Shown piece after piece: positions 1-8,349 of a DNA stretch of 64,000 bases. The notes under the pieces were generated by a model. The model was not told the origin of the DNA. It saw only the letters and a list, made by a program, of their open reading frames with translations, and made no database searches. The stretch comes from Chryseobacterium indicum (GTDB lineage Bacteria > Bacteroidota > Bacteroidia > Flavobacteriales > Weeksellaceae): positions 1,488,001-1,552,000 of the forward strand of contig NZ_JACSGT010000001.1 of the NCBI RefSeq assembly GCF_021504595.1, given 5' to 3'. Made by a program: the position numbers and the translations under genes. The stretch's first letter is position 1; each line of letters opens with the position of its first letter.

Positions 1-16
1 ATAAAAAAAAACAGTT

Positions 17-832
17 ATGAACACTAGAAATTCAGGAAACCGTAGTTCAAGAGGAAATTCAGACTCATCAAGCAATCTTGAGGAAATCTACCAGTTAGGA
101 TACGATCACGGGTATAACGATGCCCAAAACGATGAAGATTATGACGATGACTTCTCAGAATATGAAGATTACTTTGATGATGAAGACGATGATTATGAAA
201 ACAGCTACGACGACTATGATGATGAAGATTATGACGACGATGACTATGATGATGAAGATTACGACGACGATGAAGACGATAACGACAACAGAGGTCGTGG
301 AAGAGGAAGAAGCGGAAACGGAAATCAGCAGAGAGACAGCCAGGGAAGATTTACTTCAGGAAGCGGAAGAGGAGGTTCGCGCAGCGGATCGGGAAGATCT
401 TCAGGTTCAAATTCCGGCAGATCAGGATCAGGATCGGGTTCAAGATCCGGCGGAAGAGGAAGGTCGTCATCTTCAGGCAATTCAAATGACGATAATTATG
501 ACCACAGACATGATAATCCGGGAAGACCGAGAGGAAGCAGAAACAGTGGCGGAAGATCTTCAGGTTCCGGCTCAAACTCCGGAAGATCATCGAATTCCAA
601 TTCAGGAAGCAGCAGAGGAAACTCAGGTTCAGGTTCAAGATCAGGAAACAGCAGCGGTTCAGGTCGAAGCTCCAGTTCAGGATCTGGTAACGGTACTTCA
701 AGAAGAGGTTTCGCATCAATGAGCAAAGCCGAACGTACGAGAATCGCTCGTATGGGAGGACAGGCTTCTCACGGAGGCGGAAGATCTTCAGGTTCCGGCA
801 GATCGGGATTCGGAGGCAGACGTAATTCATAA
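17..832 (+). CDS. Acidic, Gly/Ser/Arg-rich protein with KGG-like C-terminal motif
   Basis: A 271-residue low-complexity protein. Residues 1-40 are ordinary. About 40-90 is an Asp/Glu/Tyr-rich acidic tract, and about 95-230 is a Ser/Gly/Arg/Asn-rich basic linker. Near the C-terminus is a short conserved block (GFASMSKAERTRIARMGGQA) resembling the KGG/YciG stress-protein motif, in which a Gly-Gly-x-Ala/Ser sequence follows a basic helix. Such proteins are stress-induced in other bacteria; the molecular function is unknown. The acidic-then-basic layout suggests a disordered protein that may bind nucleic acid (inference). It is followed by a strong terminator and a DUF892 gene, a pairing also seen in enterobacterial yciG-yciF loci. 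Reading frames on the other strand here come from the biased composition. Confidence 0.8.
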   Translation: MNTRNSGNRSSRGNSDSSSNLEEIYQLGYDHGYNDAQNDEDYDDDFSEYEDYFDDEDDDYENSYDDYDDEDYDDDDYDDEDYDDDEDDNDNRGRGRGRSGNGNQQRDSQGRFTSGSGRGGSRSGSGRSSGSNSGRSGSGSGSRSGGRGRSSSSGNSNDDNYDHRHDNPGRPRGSRNSGGRSSGSGSNSGRSSNSNSGSSRGNSGSGSRSGNSSGSGRSSSSGSGNGTSRRGFASMSKAERTRIARMGGQASHGGGRSSGSGRSGFGGRRNS

Positions 833-841
833 TTCTTTTTC

Positions 842-884
842 AGATTACCTCTTTATTTGTGATTATGTAAAGGGGTAATCTTTT
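842..884 (+). terminator. Intrinsic terminator after the KGG-like gene
   Basis: A 14-bp stem (842-855 with 868-881, one G.T pair) and a 12-base loop are followed by T residues, just downstream of the stop at 832. Confidence 0.8.
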
Positions 885-912
885 CATAAACTTAAACACC
901 AAAACCAAAATT

Positions 913-1542
913 ATGGCAACCAAAACCACAGAAAATAAAGATAACAGCCCGGTTAAAGATTCTTCGGCAACTGCAGAAACAGCAGCTTCTGCCTCTAAAA
1001 AAAACATACAGGCAGATAATGCTTCTGTAAATGAAAATGAGATGAAAAATTCTCCGCTTCATAAGTTTTTTGTTTCTGCACTTAAAGATATCTATTTCGC
1101 GGAAAATGCAATTATTGATGCCTTAGACAAAATGCAGGAAGCCGCTACAACGGAAGAATTAAAGGAAGCTTTCGAAGATCATCAGTTTCAGACGAAAAAG
1201 CATGTAAGCCGACTCGAAAAAGTTTTTAAACTGATTGATGAAACTCCCGAAAAAAAAGAATGCAAGGCAATTAAAGGAATCATCGAAGAAGGAGAGGAAA
1301 TTATAAAATCTACCGAAGAAGGTTCTATGACGCGTGATGCAGCACTTATTATCGCAGCCCAGAAAGTTGAACATTACGAAATCGCCACTTACGGCGGACT
1401 TGCTCAGCTTGCAATTACCATGGGACACGACAAAGCCGCAGATCTTCTGGAAAAAACGCTTCAGGAGGAAGAAGACACAGACTATGATCTTACGGAGATC
1501 GCCGAAACCTACATCAATTTCGACGCAGAGCAGGAAGAATAA
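913..1542 (+). CDS. DUF892 (YciE/YciF-type) ferritin-like stress protein
   Basis: A 209-residue protein. Residues 1-45 are a polar, Lys/Ser/Ala-rich extension, followed by the DUF892 four-helix domain (KFFVSALKDIYFAENAIIDA through YDLTEIAETY). Candidate metal ligands typical of this ferritin-like family are visible: Glu in the first helix (YFAENAI), DHQFQTKKH in the second, Glu residues in the third and QKVEHYE in the fourth. The family is structurally a dimeric di-metal helical bundle and is stress-induced in enterobacteria; its activity is not established. It sits between the KGG-like gene and a catalase, as in yciGFE-katN of Salmonella, which supports an oxidative or osmotic stress role (inference). 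Confidence 0.88.
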   Translation: MATKTTENKDNSPVKDSSATAETAASASKKNIQADNASVNENEMKNSPLHKFFVSALKDIYFAENAIIDALDKMQEAATTEELKEAFEDHQFQTKKHVSRLEKVFKLIDETPEKKECKAIKGIIEEGEEIIKSTEEGSMTRDAALIIAAQKVEHYEIATYGGLAQLAITMGHDKAADLLEKTLQEEEDTDYDLTEIAETYINFDAEQEE

Positions 1543-1549
1543 TATAAAT

Positions 1550-1580
1550 AAGCCATGTAGATTTTTTCTATATGGCTTTT
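1550..1580 (+). terminator. Intrinsic terminator after DUF892 gene
   Basis: An 11-bp stem (1550-1560 with 1568-1578, one G.T pair) with a T-rich loop and trailing T residues starts 8 bp after the stop codon. Confidence 0.8.
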
Positions 1581-1599
1581 AACTAAGATAATTAAATAG

Positions 1600-1920
1600 A
1601 TGAATTGCAGAAATATTGTAAAAAACTTAGAATCCGATCATTTTACAAAAATTAAAAACAGAGGAAAATGGTTTGAAGAAGGCGCTGAAATCTATGCCAA
1701 AGAAATCAGGGAAAATATTTTTCTGCTTTTTATTGTTTTAAAAGATCCTGAAAATGAAGATATAAAGGCATTGATCGCCAAATATTACGGTGCAGATACC
1801 ATAGGAATAAGAGAACCGGAACAGATTATGTTTTACCTCTCCGTTAAATGCAAAGAAGACCTTCACTATTTCGAAAAATATATAAAAAATACCGAAAGTG
1901 AGCCCGCAAAACTGAAATAG
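1600..1920 (+). CDS. Small conserved-looking hypothetical protein
   Basis: A 106-residue protein with balanced composition, no signal peptide and a mix of predicted helices (KEIRENIFLLFIVLKDPENE, IKALIAKYY). I do not recognise the family. It is flanked by stress genes on the same strand and lies 57 bp upstream of the catalase gene, so co-transcription with it is possible. Codon use resembles its neighbours, which supports a real gene. Confidence 0.6.
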   Translation: MNCRNIVKNLESDHFTKIKNRGKWFEEGAEIYAKEIRENIFLLFIVLKDPENEDIKALIAKYYGADTIGIREPEQIMFYLSVKCKEDLHYFEKYIKNTESEPAKLK

Positions 1921-1977
1921 AACCGCATCCGTTTTTATTTTGCCACTTGCAAAAACAAACCACAAAATATAAGAATT

Positions 1978-4113
1978 ATGAAAGACAAAAAACCGACAAA
2001 CGATAAGCTGGATCAGCTTGAATCACACAAAACATCCAACGAAGAAACGAAACTTACCACTAATCAGGGTTTAAAGATAAACGACAACCAAAATTCCCTG
2101 AAAGCCGGAGAAAGAGGCGCCACTTTACTGGAAGACTTTATTCTGAGAGAAAAAATTACCCACTTTGATCACGAAAGAATTCCGGAAAGAATTGTTCATG
2201 CACGCGGATCGGGAGCGCACGGCGTTTTTACTTTAAAGAAAAGCCTTAAAGAATATACAAAAGCTAAATTTTTAACTGAAACAGGCAAAGAAACTCCGGT
2301 TTTTGTAAGATTTTCTACGGTTGCAGGAAGCAGAGGAAGTACAGATCTGGCAAGAGACGTAAGAGGTTTTGCCGTAAAATTCTACACAGAAGAAGGAAAT
2401 TATGATCTTGTAGGAAACAATATGCCTGTTTTTTTTATTCAGGATGCCATTAAATTTCCCGATCTTGTTCATGCTGTAAAACCCGAACCTCATAACGAAA
2501 TTCCGCAGGCAGCTTCGGCGCACGATACATTCTGGGATTTTATCTCGCTGATGCCCGAAAGTATGCACATGATTATGTGGCTGATGAGTGACAGAGCCAT
2601 CCCGAGAAGTTTCAGCAGAATGGAAGGGTTCGGCGTTCATACCTTCAGATTTATTAATGATGAAGGAAAAGCCCATTTTGTAAAATTTCATTTCAAGCCG
2701 AAATTGGGAGTACATTCCGTAGCATGGGACGAAGCGCAGAAAATTTCCGGAGTAGATCCGGATTTTCACAAAAGAGATCTTTGGGAATCTATCGAAAGCG
2801 GAAATTTTCCGGAGTGGGATTTCGGGGTACAATTAATTCCTGAAGAGGACGAAGATAAATTTGATTTTGATCTTCTCGATCCCACCAAAATTATTCCTGA
2901 AGAAGAAGTGCCGGTAGAAATTTTCGGAACGTTAACTTTAAACAGAAATCCTGATAATTTCTTTGCTGAAACGGAGCAGGTGGCTTTTCATCCGGGACAT
3001 CTCGTTCCGGGTATTGATTTTACCAACGATCCGCTTCTGCAAGGCAGATTATTTTCTTATACAGATACACAGCTTTTAAGACTAGGTTCGCCCAATTTCC
3101 ATGAAATTCCGATCAACAGATCTGTAAATACCGTTCACAACAATCAGCGTGACGGACACATGAGACAGCAGATCGTGAAAGGAAAAGTAAGCTACGAACC
3201 CAATTCCATCGGAGGAGGATGCCCTTTTCAGGCAATGATGTCCGAAGGTGGTTTCACTTCGCATCAGGAAAGAGTTTCGGGAACCAAAATAAGAGCCAGA
3301 AGCGAAAGTTTTGTAGATCATTATTCTCAGGCAAAATTATTTTACAACAGCCAGACCGATCATGAGAAAACCCATCTTCAGAATGCCCTGATTTTTGAAC
3401 TGTCGAAAGTCACCATTCCGGAAATCAGAGAAAGAATGGTAGGACAGCTTAATTTCATCGATAAATCTTTAGCACAGAAGGTTGCTTTAAATGTAGGCGT
3501 TGAAGTGAAAGAGCTGGAATTCCCTAATAAAAGCCTTCCGGCAGACAGCAATCCTGTAGATCTGCAAAGTGAAGAAAGAGAAGCACATACGAGAGCTTCT
3601 GAAGCTTTAAGCATGGCAAATACCGTAAAAAATACTATACAGGGAAGAAAAATAGGCTTTATTATTGCGGATGGAGCCGATTTTGGCACTATAAATGATC
3701 TAAAAAATAAACTGGAAAGTGAGAATGCAGTTGTTGAAATTATTGCACCCAGTTTAGCTCCGGTAAAGACGGACAGCGGATCTGCTTTAACGCCAAAGCA
3801 TTCCCTCACAAGTACAGCAAGTGTATGTTTTGATGCCCTGTTCATCGGTGCAGGAGAAGATTCCGCAAAAGAGCTTATGAAAGCAGACAACAAGCACAAA
3901 GTTTTACATTTCATTAATGAAGCGTACAAACACTGCAAAGCAATTTATTTTGATGAAGGTACAAAAGCGCTTTACAAAAACAGCAATGTTGGTTTAAGAA
4001 AACATGAAGATCCTGCCATTGTAACCTGGGAAGATCCTGAGCCTGACAGTAAATTTATACAGGCAATTGCCAGCCACAGAGTCTGGGAGCTTGAAGCCGA
4101 AAGAAACACGTAA
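1978..4113 (+). CDS. katE: Large-subunit (HPII-type) heme catalase
   Basis: This enzyme decomposes hydrogen peroxide to water and oxygen. At 711 residues it is the long clade of monofunctional catalases: a catalase core from about 30 to 530, then a flavodoxin/DJ-1-like C-terminal domain from about 550 to 690 (GRKIGFIIADGADFG onward). The catalytic His is in the RIVHARGSGAHG motif (His74), the distal heme pocket motif is FSTVAGSRGSTD, and the proximal heme-Tyr motif is RLFSYTDTQLLRLG. All are intact. The gene lies in a stress cassette with KGG-like and DUF892 genes. E. coli katE belongs to the same large-subunit clade and is stationary-phase induced; regulation here is not visible. Confidence 0.95.
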   Translation: MKDKKPTNDKLDQLESHKTSNEETKLTTNQGLKINDNQNSLKAGERGATLLEDFILREKITHFDHERIPERIVHARGSGAHGVFTLKKSLKEYTKAKFLTETGKETPVFVRFSTVAGSRGSTDLARDVRGFAVKFYTEEGNYDLVGNNMPVFFIQDAIKFPDLVHAVKPEPHNEIPQAASAHDTFWDFISLMPESMHMIMWLMSDRAIPRSFSRMEGFGVHTFRFINDEGKAHFVKFHFKPKLGVHSVAWDEAQKISGVDPDFHKRDLWESIESGNFPEWDFGVQLIPEEDEDKFDFDLLDPTKIIPEEEVPVEIFGTLTLNRNPDNFFAETEQVAFHPGHLVPGIDFTNDPLLQGRLFSYTDTQLLRLGSPNFHEIPINRSVNTVHNNQRDGHMRQQIVKGKVSYEPNSIGGGCPFQAMMSEGGFTSHQERVSGTKIRARSESFVDHYSQAKLFYNSQTDHEKTHLQNALIFELSKVTIPEIRERMVGQLNFIDKSLAQKVALNVGVEVKELEFPNKSLPADSNPVDLQSEEREAHTRASEALSMANTVKNTIQGRKIGFIIADGADFGTINDLKNKLESENAVVEIIAPSLAPVKTDSGSALTPKHSLTSTASVCFDALFIGAGEDSAKELMKADNKHKVLHFINEAYKHCKAIYFDEGTKALYKNSNVGLRKHEDPAIVTWEDPEPDSKFIQAIASHRVWELEAERNT

Positions 4114-4177
4114 TAAATTTTGATCTGAAAAGACAAAAATTAGATATACACCACAACCACATAAAATAGTAAAGATT

Positions 4178-4678
4178 ATGGAATTTCAAAAAAACCTCTT
4201 AGATTACATCAGTCAGTCGCTGATTACCGCTGATGAAACAATTTCTGTGGTAGAAAGCGTAACCTCCGGATGTTTACAGCTTGCCTTTTCACAAATGCCC
4301 AATGCATCATTGTTTTACAAAGGCGGAATGACAGCCTATACTTTACCCGAAAAAGTGAGACTTCTGAATGTAGATCAGACAGAAGGTGAAGAATGTGACT
4401 GCGTTTCGGAAAATATCGCAGAAACTATGGCTCTTAATGTCGCAAAGTTTTTCGAATCCGACTGGTCTATTGCCACAACAGGATACTGCACGCCGATCCG
4501 TAATTCTTCGTATAAGATTTTTGCTTACTTTTCTTTTGCCTACAAAGGAGAAATTGTTCTGACTAAAAAACTGGAACTTCATCCGAAAACACAGGCTTTG
4601 AACGCTCAGTTGTATTACACCGAATTTATTTTAGGCTGTTTTAAAAGTGAGATCAATCAGCTTTTAATTTTAAAATAA
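4178..4678 (+). CDS. CinA C-terminal domain protein (NMN amidohydrolase-like)
   Basis: A 166-residue protein matching only the C-terminal half of CinA (PncC type). It has the early VVESVTSGCLQLAFSQM segment, the YKGGMTAYT motif and a later SIATTGYC strand. Characterised PncC-type enzymes deamidate nicotinamide mononucleotide to nicotinate mononucleotide in pyridine nucleotide salvage. Here the usual ESxTgG motif is modified (ESVTSGC) and the Gly-rich region after TGYC is changed, so activity is uncertain. Its TAA overlaps the ATG of the next gene by one base, indicating translational coupling to the SDR gene. Confidence 0.8.
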   Translation: MEFQKNLLDYISQSLITADETISVVESVTSGCLQLAFSQMPNASLFYKGGMTAYTLPEKVRLLNVDQTEGEECDCVSENIAETMALNVAKFFESDWSIATTGYCTPIRNSSYKIFAYFSFAYKGEIVLTKKLELHPKTQALNAQLYYTEFILGCFKSEINQLLILK

Positions 4679-5430
4679 TGAGGAAATTGAAATTAGACGG
4701 TAAAACCGTTCTTATCACAGGAGCCGACAGCGGAATAGGTAAAGCAGCTGCATTGCTTTTTGCTGAAGAAGGAGCAGATATTGCGATTATCTATCATTCC
4801 GATGAAAAAGATGCAGAAAAAGCGAAATCAGAAATTGAAGCTGCCGGAAGAAAATGTTCTGTTTACAAAGGAGATATTAATGATTATGAATTTTGTGAAG
4901 AGGTAACCTCAAAAGTTATTTCAGAATTCGGAAAGATTGATATTCTTGTTAATAATGCCGGAACACAGTTTCCTTCAAAAAGTATCGAAGAACTCCAAGA
5001 AGAAAATATTCGGACAACTTTTAATTCAAATATAATCGGTATGATTTTATTAACGAAGGTTGTTTTTCCGTATCTGAAAGAGGGAAGTTCTATCATCAAT
5101 ACCACTTCCGCAGCAGCTTATCAGGGACATCCGGAACTCCTCGATTATTCAGCAACAAAAGGCGCCATTGTTTCTTTTACAAGATCTCTGGCATTGCAGG
5201 CAAAACCTAAAGGAATCCGTGTAAATGCCGTTGCTCCGGGACCTGTAGCAACTCCATTAACTAAAGAAACTTTTGATGAAGAGGAAGAAGATCCGGACAA
5301 ACCTCCTTTTGAAAGAAATGCTACACCGGAAGAAGTTGCCTCCAGTTTCCTTTTTTTGGCAGGCGAAGAGGCTGCACAGTTTACCGGACAGGTTCTGCAT
5401 CCGAACGGAGGAATCGTTGTTAACGGATAA
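4678..5430 (+). CDS. Short-chain dehydrogenase/reductase (YghA/GlcDH-like)
   Basis: A 250-residue classical SDR. It has the NAD(P)-binding TGADSGIGKAAA motif at the N-terminus, NNAG at about residue 90, a catalytic Ser in STTSAAAYQG-type context, and YSATKG with Tyr and Lys of the active site, followed by the RVNAVAPGPVATPL segment. The close family includes stress-associated oxidoreductases such as E. coli YghA and Bacillus general stress SDRs. The substrate cannot be read from sequence. It overlaps the CinA-like gene by one base and is followed by a strong terminator, so the two end an operon. Confidence 0.9.
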   Translation: MRKLKLDGKTVLITGADSGIGKAAALLFAEEGADIAIIYHSDEKDAEKAKSEIEAAGRKCSVYKGDINDYEFCEEVTSKVISEFGKIDILVNNAGTQFPSKSIEELQEENIRTTFNSNIIGMILLTKVVFPYLKEGSSIINTTSAAAYQGHPELLDYSATKGAIVSFTRSLALQAKPKGIRVNAVAPGPVATPLTKETFDEEEEDPDKPPFERNATPEEVASSFLFLAGEEAAQFTGQVLHPNGGIVVNG

Positions 5431-5459
5431 AACTCAGCCTTATTTTATAAATTAGCTTT

Positions 5460-5488
5460 AGCCCACACATTTTTGTGTGGGTTATTTT
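5460..5488 (+). terminator. Intrinsic terminator after the SDR gene
   Basis: A 10-bp G+C-rich stem (5460-5469 with 5474-5483) with a T4 loop is followed by a T-rich tract. Confidence 0.85.
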
Positions 5489-5543
5489 ATGCAATTCCCG
5501 ATAAGCATGAAAATTATGTAAAACTGTATTTTAAGATTTCGCT

Positions 5544-5551
5544 TATATTTG
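5544..5551 (+). promoter_or_regulatory. Bacteroidetes-type -7 box for the PAP2 gene
   Basis: TATATTTG matches the TAnnTTTG consensus 55 bp before the ATG of the phosphatase gene. No convincing -33 TTG was found. Confidence 0.45.
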
Positions 5552-5606
5552 AAAATAATATTATGTATATTCATACTCTGATCTTTTCATCATTAAATTT
5601 TATTAT

Positions 5607-6398
5607 ATGAAAAAATTCTTTGCAGGACTATTTTTGATTGTCGGAAGTGTTCAACTGATTTCCGCTCAGGAAGCGGACAGTCTGCAGTTTCAGGATAATG
5701 CAGATTCTGCAATGGTTCTTAAAAGTCTTCCTGAAGATAACACGCATCAGTTCAGCTATAAAAAGCTTATTGTTCCTACCGTACTGATTTCTTACGGAAT
5801 TGCCAGTCTGAGCATTGATGAGCTGAAAAATCTGAATTCTTCAACACAATACGAAATTAGCGAACATAAACCGGATCATATTAAACTGGATAATTATACA
5901 CAATTTGCTCCCGCAGTTTTAGTCTACGGTCTGAATGCTCTCGGAGTAAAAGGAAAACATAATTTCCGTGACAGAAGCATTATCTACGGAACTTCCATGA
6001 TGATCACTTCCGCCATTACTATTCCGCTGAAACATGCTGTAAAAGAAGAAAGACCGGACCATTCCAACAGGCTGTCTTTTCCTTCGGGGCATACGGCAAT
6101 TGCATTTGCATCGGCGCAGTTTATGTTCAGGGAATATAAAGACCACAATCTTTTGCTGGGAATTTCGGGGTATTCTTTAGCCGTTTTTACAGGAGTATAT
6201 CGAATGCTGAATGACAAACACTGGTTCGGAGATGTTATTGGCGGAGCAGGATTCGGGATTTTATCTACGGAACTCGCGTACTGGCTTTATCCGAAAATCA
6301 ATAAACTCTTAGGCGGGAAGCCGGAAAAATCTCAGGCAATGATGATGCCTTACTATCAGAAAGGAAATGTAGGAATCGGGTTTGTGAAAAATTTTTAA
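5607..6398 (+). CDS. PAP2-family membrane-associated phosphatase
   Basis: A 263-residue protein with an N-terminal signal peptide (MKKFFAGLFLIVGSVQLISA). The three phosphatase signature motifs are present: K(x6)RP as KHAVKEERP, PSGH as FPSGHTAIAFA, and the third motif YRMLNDKHWFGDVIGG, where the Arg, His and Asp of the SRxxxxxHxxxD pattern are kept. Family members dephosphorylate lipid phosphates such as undecaprenyl or phosphatidate phosphates in the envelope; the substrate here is unknown. The protein has its own -7 box and terminator and is probably monocistronic. Confidence 0.9.
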   Translation: MKKFFAGLFLIVGSVQLISAQEADSLQFQDNADSAMVLKSLPEDNTHQFSYKKLIVPTVLISYGIASLSIDELKNLNSSTQYEISEHKPDHIKLDNYTQFAPAVLVYGLNALGVKGKHNFRDRSIIYGTSMMITSAITIPLKHAVKEERPDHSNRLSFPSGHTAIAFASAQFMFREYKDHNLLLGISGYSLAVFTGVYRMLNDKHWFGDVIGGAGFGILSTELAYWLYPKINKLLGGKPEKSQAMMMPYYQKGNVGIGFVKNF

Positions 6399-6412
6399 CC
6401 ATCAGACAAAAT

Positions 6413-6446
6413 AAAAGCAGTGAATTTCTCCACTGCTTTTTATTTT
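6413..6446 (+). terminator. Intrinsic terminator after PAP2 gene
   Basis: A perfect 10-bp stem (6413-6422 with 6431-6440), 8-base loop and T-rich tail, 15 bp past the stop. Confidence 0.88.
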
Positions 6447-6450
6447 AATT

Positions 6451-6481
6451 ATTAAGTCTGTTTAAACTTTTTATTTAACCG
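6451..6481. repeat. Solitary end of a family B dispersed element
   Basis: ATTAAGTCTGTTTAAAC followed by TTTATTTAACCG matches the outer terminus of the longer elements at 32104 and 54083. The rest of the element is not recognisable here, so this is probably a decayed copy. Confidence 0.6.
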
Positions 6482-6535
6482 AAAAAAGAACTGTGTTGAT
6501 ACACAAACCGTTTTTCAAATTATTTTAAACAAATC

Positions 6536-7045
6536 TTAAACCGTTGCTTTTCCTTCCACGCCGTCGGAATTATCTGTTGTATTTCCTGTAATGGCCGAAG
6601 TTACAAAATTGAAAAGACTTACCAGTTTTCCGGCTTTTGTATTCCAGTAATAGGTTTCTTTCGGTTCTACACGGATAATTGATACATTCGGATCATCTTT
6701 TCCTTCCTCAAACCATGCTTTTGCCATTGGCGACCATTTATCTTCAATTGTCGATCGGTCTTTATAGATGGCAGCTTCTCCATACACTGAAAGATACTCA
6801 TAATCAGAATTATTCATGAAAAACAACTGTACTCTTTTATCATCCCTTATCTCAAAGTTTTTGTTGCTCGTATCGCTACTGATGAACCAGAGATTTCCTT
6901 CGTCATCGGTTTCCTGTAGCGACATCGGACGGGAATTGATCGGAAGTTTCTCCAGTTCTGTACAAAACATACAGATTCTCGCATTTTCAGATAATTCCTT
7001 AATTTTTTTAATCGCTTGCGTGTGGGTAAGATTTTCTGTAGACAT
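6536..7045 (-). CDS. PNPOx-like flavin-binding general stress protein (GS26 type)
   Basis: A 169-residue split-barrel protein of the pyridoxamine 5'-phosphate oxidase-like superfamily. The core features are ARICMFCTELEKLPINSRPM, GNLWFISSDTSNKNFEIRDD and YLSVYGEAAIYKDRSTIEDKW, as in the general stress protein 26 subfamily (pfam16242). Members bind FMN or F420; the physiological reaction is mostly unknown. It is encoded opposite to the PAP2 gene and has no obvious operon partner. Its presence near the catalase/SDR cassette fits a general stress theme. Confidence 0.85.
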   Translation of the reverse strand: MSTENLTHTQAIKKIKELSENARICMFCTELEKLPINSRPMSLQETDDEGNLWFISSDTSNKNFEIRDDKRVQLFFMNNSDYEYLSVYGEAAIYKDRSTIEDKWSPMAKAWFEEGKDDPNVSIIRVEPKETYYWNTKAGKLVSLFNFVTSAITGNTTDNSDGVEGKATV

Positions 7046-7184
7046 AATATTATATTTTTGTGATTGGTTTTCTTTTAAAACTGAATTTTAATTACGGTTG
7101 TTTATTCAAAAATCCGACCACAATTAAAAAAATCCACAGAAAAATCGGAGAAAACGATATATTTTAAGAAGATTTTTTGGAGCG

Positions 7185-8033
7185 CTATTTTTTCAGATAA
7201 TTAATGATTCCGATCACATCCTCTTTTCCAAAACCTTCATCATGAGCAGATTGATACGTTCTGATTAACGTTTCAGACAATGGAAAATCTGCCCCTGCAT
7301 TCTTTGCCAGTACAATATCTTTCAGCATCAAATCCAAGGCAAAAGCGGGATCATAATTTTCTTCCGTTAAAAGTGGTGTCTTTACTTTGGTAGCACCGCT
7401 TCCGCTCGCACTTTCATTAATGATTTCCAGCATATCTTTACGGTCGATTCCCAGTTTATCCGAGAACAGAACCGTTTCCGCAAGTCCCTGATAAATCGCT
7501 GAAAGAAAATAGTTTACCGAAAGCTTCGCTGCAATTCCTTTTCCGTTTTCTCCCAAATGTTTAATGGTTTTTCCCAGTTTCTGTAAGTAAGGTTCGGCTC
7601 TTTTGAGATCTTTTTCTTCTCCACCCGCCATAATCAGCAGTGTGCCTTCTGCGGCAGGCTTTGTACTTCCGGCAACCGGAGCGTCAATGAAACCCGCTTC
7701 TTTTATTTTTACCGCACTCGAAATTTCTCCCGTCATTTCCGGCGAAATCGTACTCATATCAATAAAAAGTTTTTCTGAGATATCCAGCGAAAGTATTTTC
7801 TGATAAACGTCTTTTACTGCTTCGTCATTGGTAAGCATCGTAAAAATAATATCGCTGTTTTTTACGACATCTTCCACCTTATCATAAACAACAGAATTTT
7901 CTTTAAAATCTTCCGCCTTTGCCGGAGTTCTGTTGTAAACGGATAACGGAACTCCCGCTTTTTCTAAATTTTTCGCCATAGGATGTCCCATATTTCCCAA
8001 TCCGATAAATCCTGCTTTTTCTTTCATTTCCAA
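7185..8033 (-). CDS. NAD(P)-dependent beta-hydroxyacid dehydrogenase (HIBADH/GLYR family)
   Basis: A 282-residue enzyme with an N-terminal Rossmann fold (FIGLGNMGHPMAKNLEKAG), the substrate-binding DAPVAGSTKPAAEGTL motif and the catalytic Lys region GKGIAAKLSVNYFLS. The family reduces semialdehydes or oxidises 3-hydroxyacids, for example 3-hydroxyisobutyrate dehydrogenase and glyoxylate/succinic semialdehyde reductase. I cannot assign the exact substrate. It has no adjacent valine-degradation gene. A family C repeat lies directly upstream of its start codon. Confidence 0.9.
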   Translation of the reverse strand: MEMKEKAGFIGLGNMGHPMAKNLEKAGVPLSVYNRTPAKAEDFKENSVVYDKVEDVVKNSDIIFTMLTNDEAVKDVYQKILSLDISEKLFIDMSTISPEMTGEISSAVKIKEAGFIDAPVAGSTKPAAEGTLLIMAGGEEKDLKRAEPYLQKLGKTIKHLGENGKGIAAKLSVNYFLSAIYQGLAETVLFSDKLGIDRKDMLEIINESASGSGATKVKTPLLTEENYDPAFALDLMLKDIVLAKNAGADFPLSETLIRTYQSAHDEGFGKEDVIGIINYLKK

Positions 8034-8052
8034 TAGTTTTGTTGAAAAATTT

Positions 8053-8250
8053 GTTTAAACTTTTTTACCGCAAAAGATGCAAAAGATTGTAACACTTTAG
8101 TTGTTTAAGTTTAATACCTAAATGAAAAAAGAACACATAAGTTAAAAAAAATCAAAGATTTTTTTCTCTTTGCAGACTTTTGAAACACTTAAAATAAATC
8201 CAATAAATTCTTTTGTACCTTTTGCGGTTAAATTTAAAATTAGTTTACAC
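8053..8250. repeat. Family C dispersed element, copy 2
   Basis: A roughly 198-bp non-coding element. One end is GTTTAAAC-TTTTTTACCGCAAAAG and the other is the complementary CTTTTGCGGTTAAATTT with GTTTACAC, so the ends are inverted repeats. Most of its length aligns by eye with 32275-32474. It fills most of the 316-bp gap between the dehydrogenase and the CAT-like gene and lies in their divergent promoter region. Confidence 0.75.
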
Positions 8251-8349
8251 AAACTTTAAATAATAATCTGGAGATTTTACTGCAAATCCTGTACAAAAAT
8301 ACGTTGCCGGATGCATTTATTTCCTGATAATTTTTATAATTGATAAATC

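Noticed and set aside
351..830. Minus-strand frames of 159 and 76 residues and a second + frame inside the acidic/Gly-Ser gene
   Set aside because: They are out-of-frame readings of a strongly biased, repetitive sequence; the + frame from 17 has a recognisable KGG-type end and a terminator.
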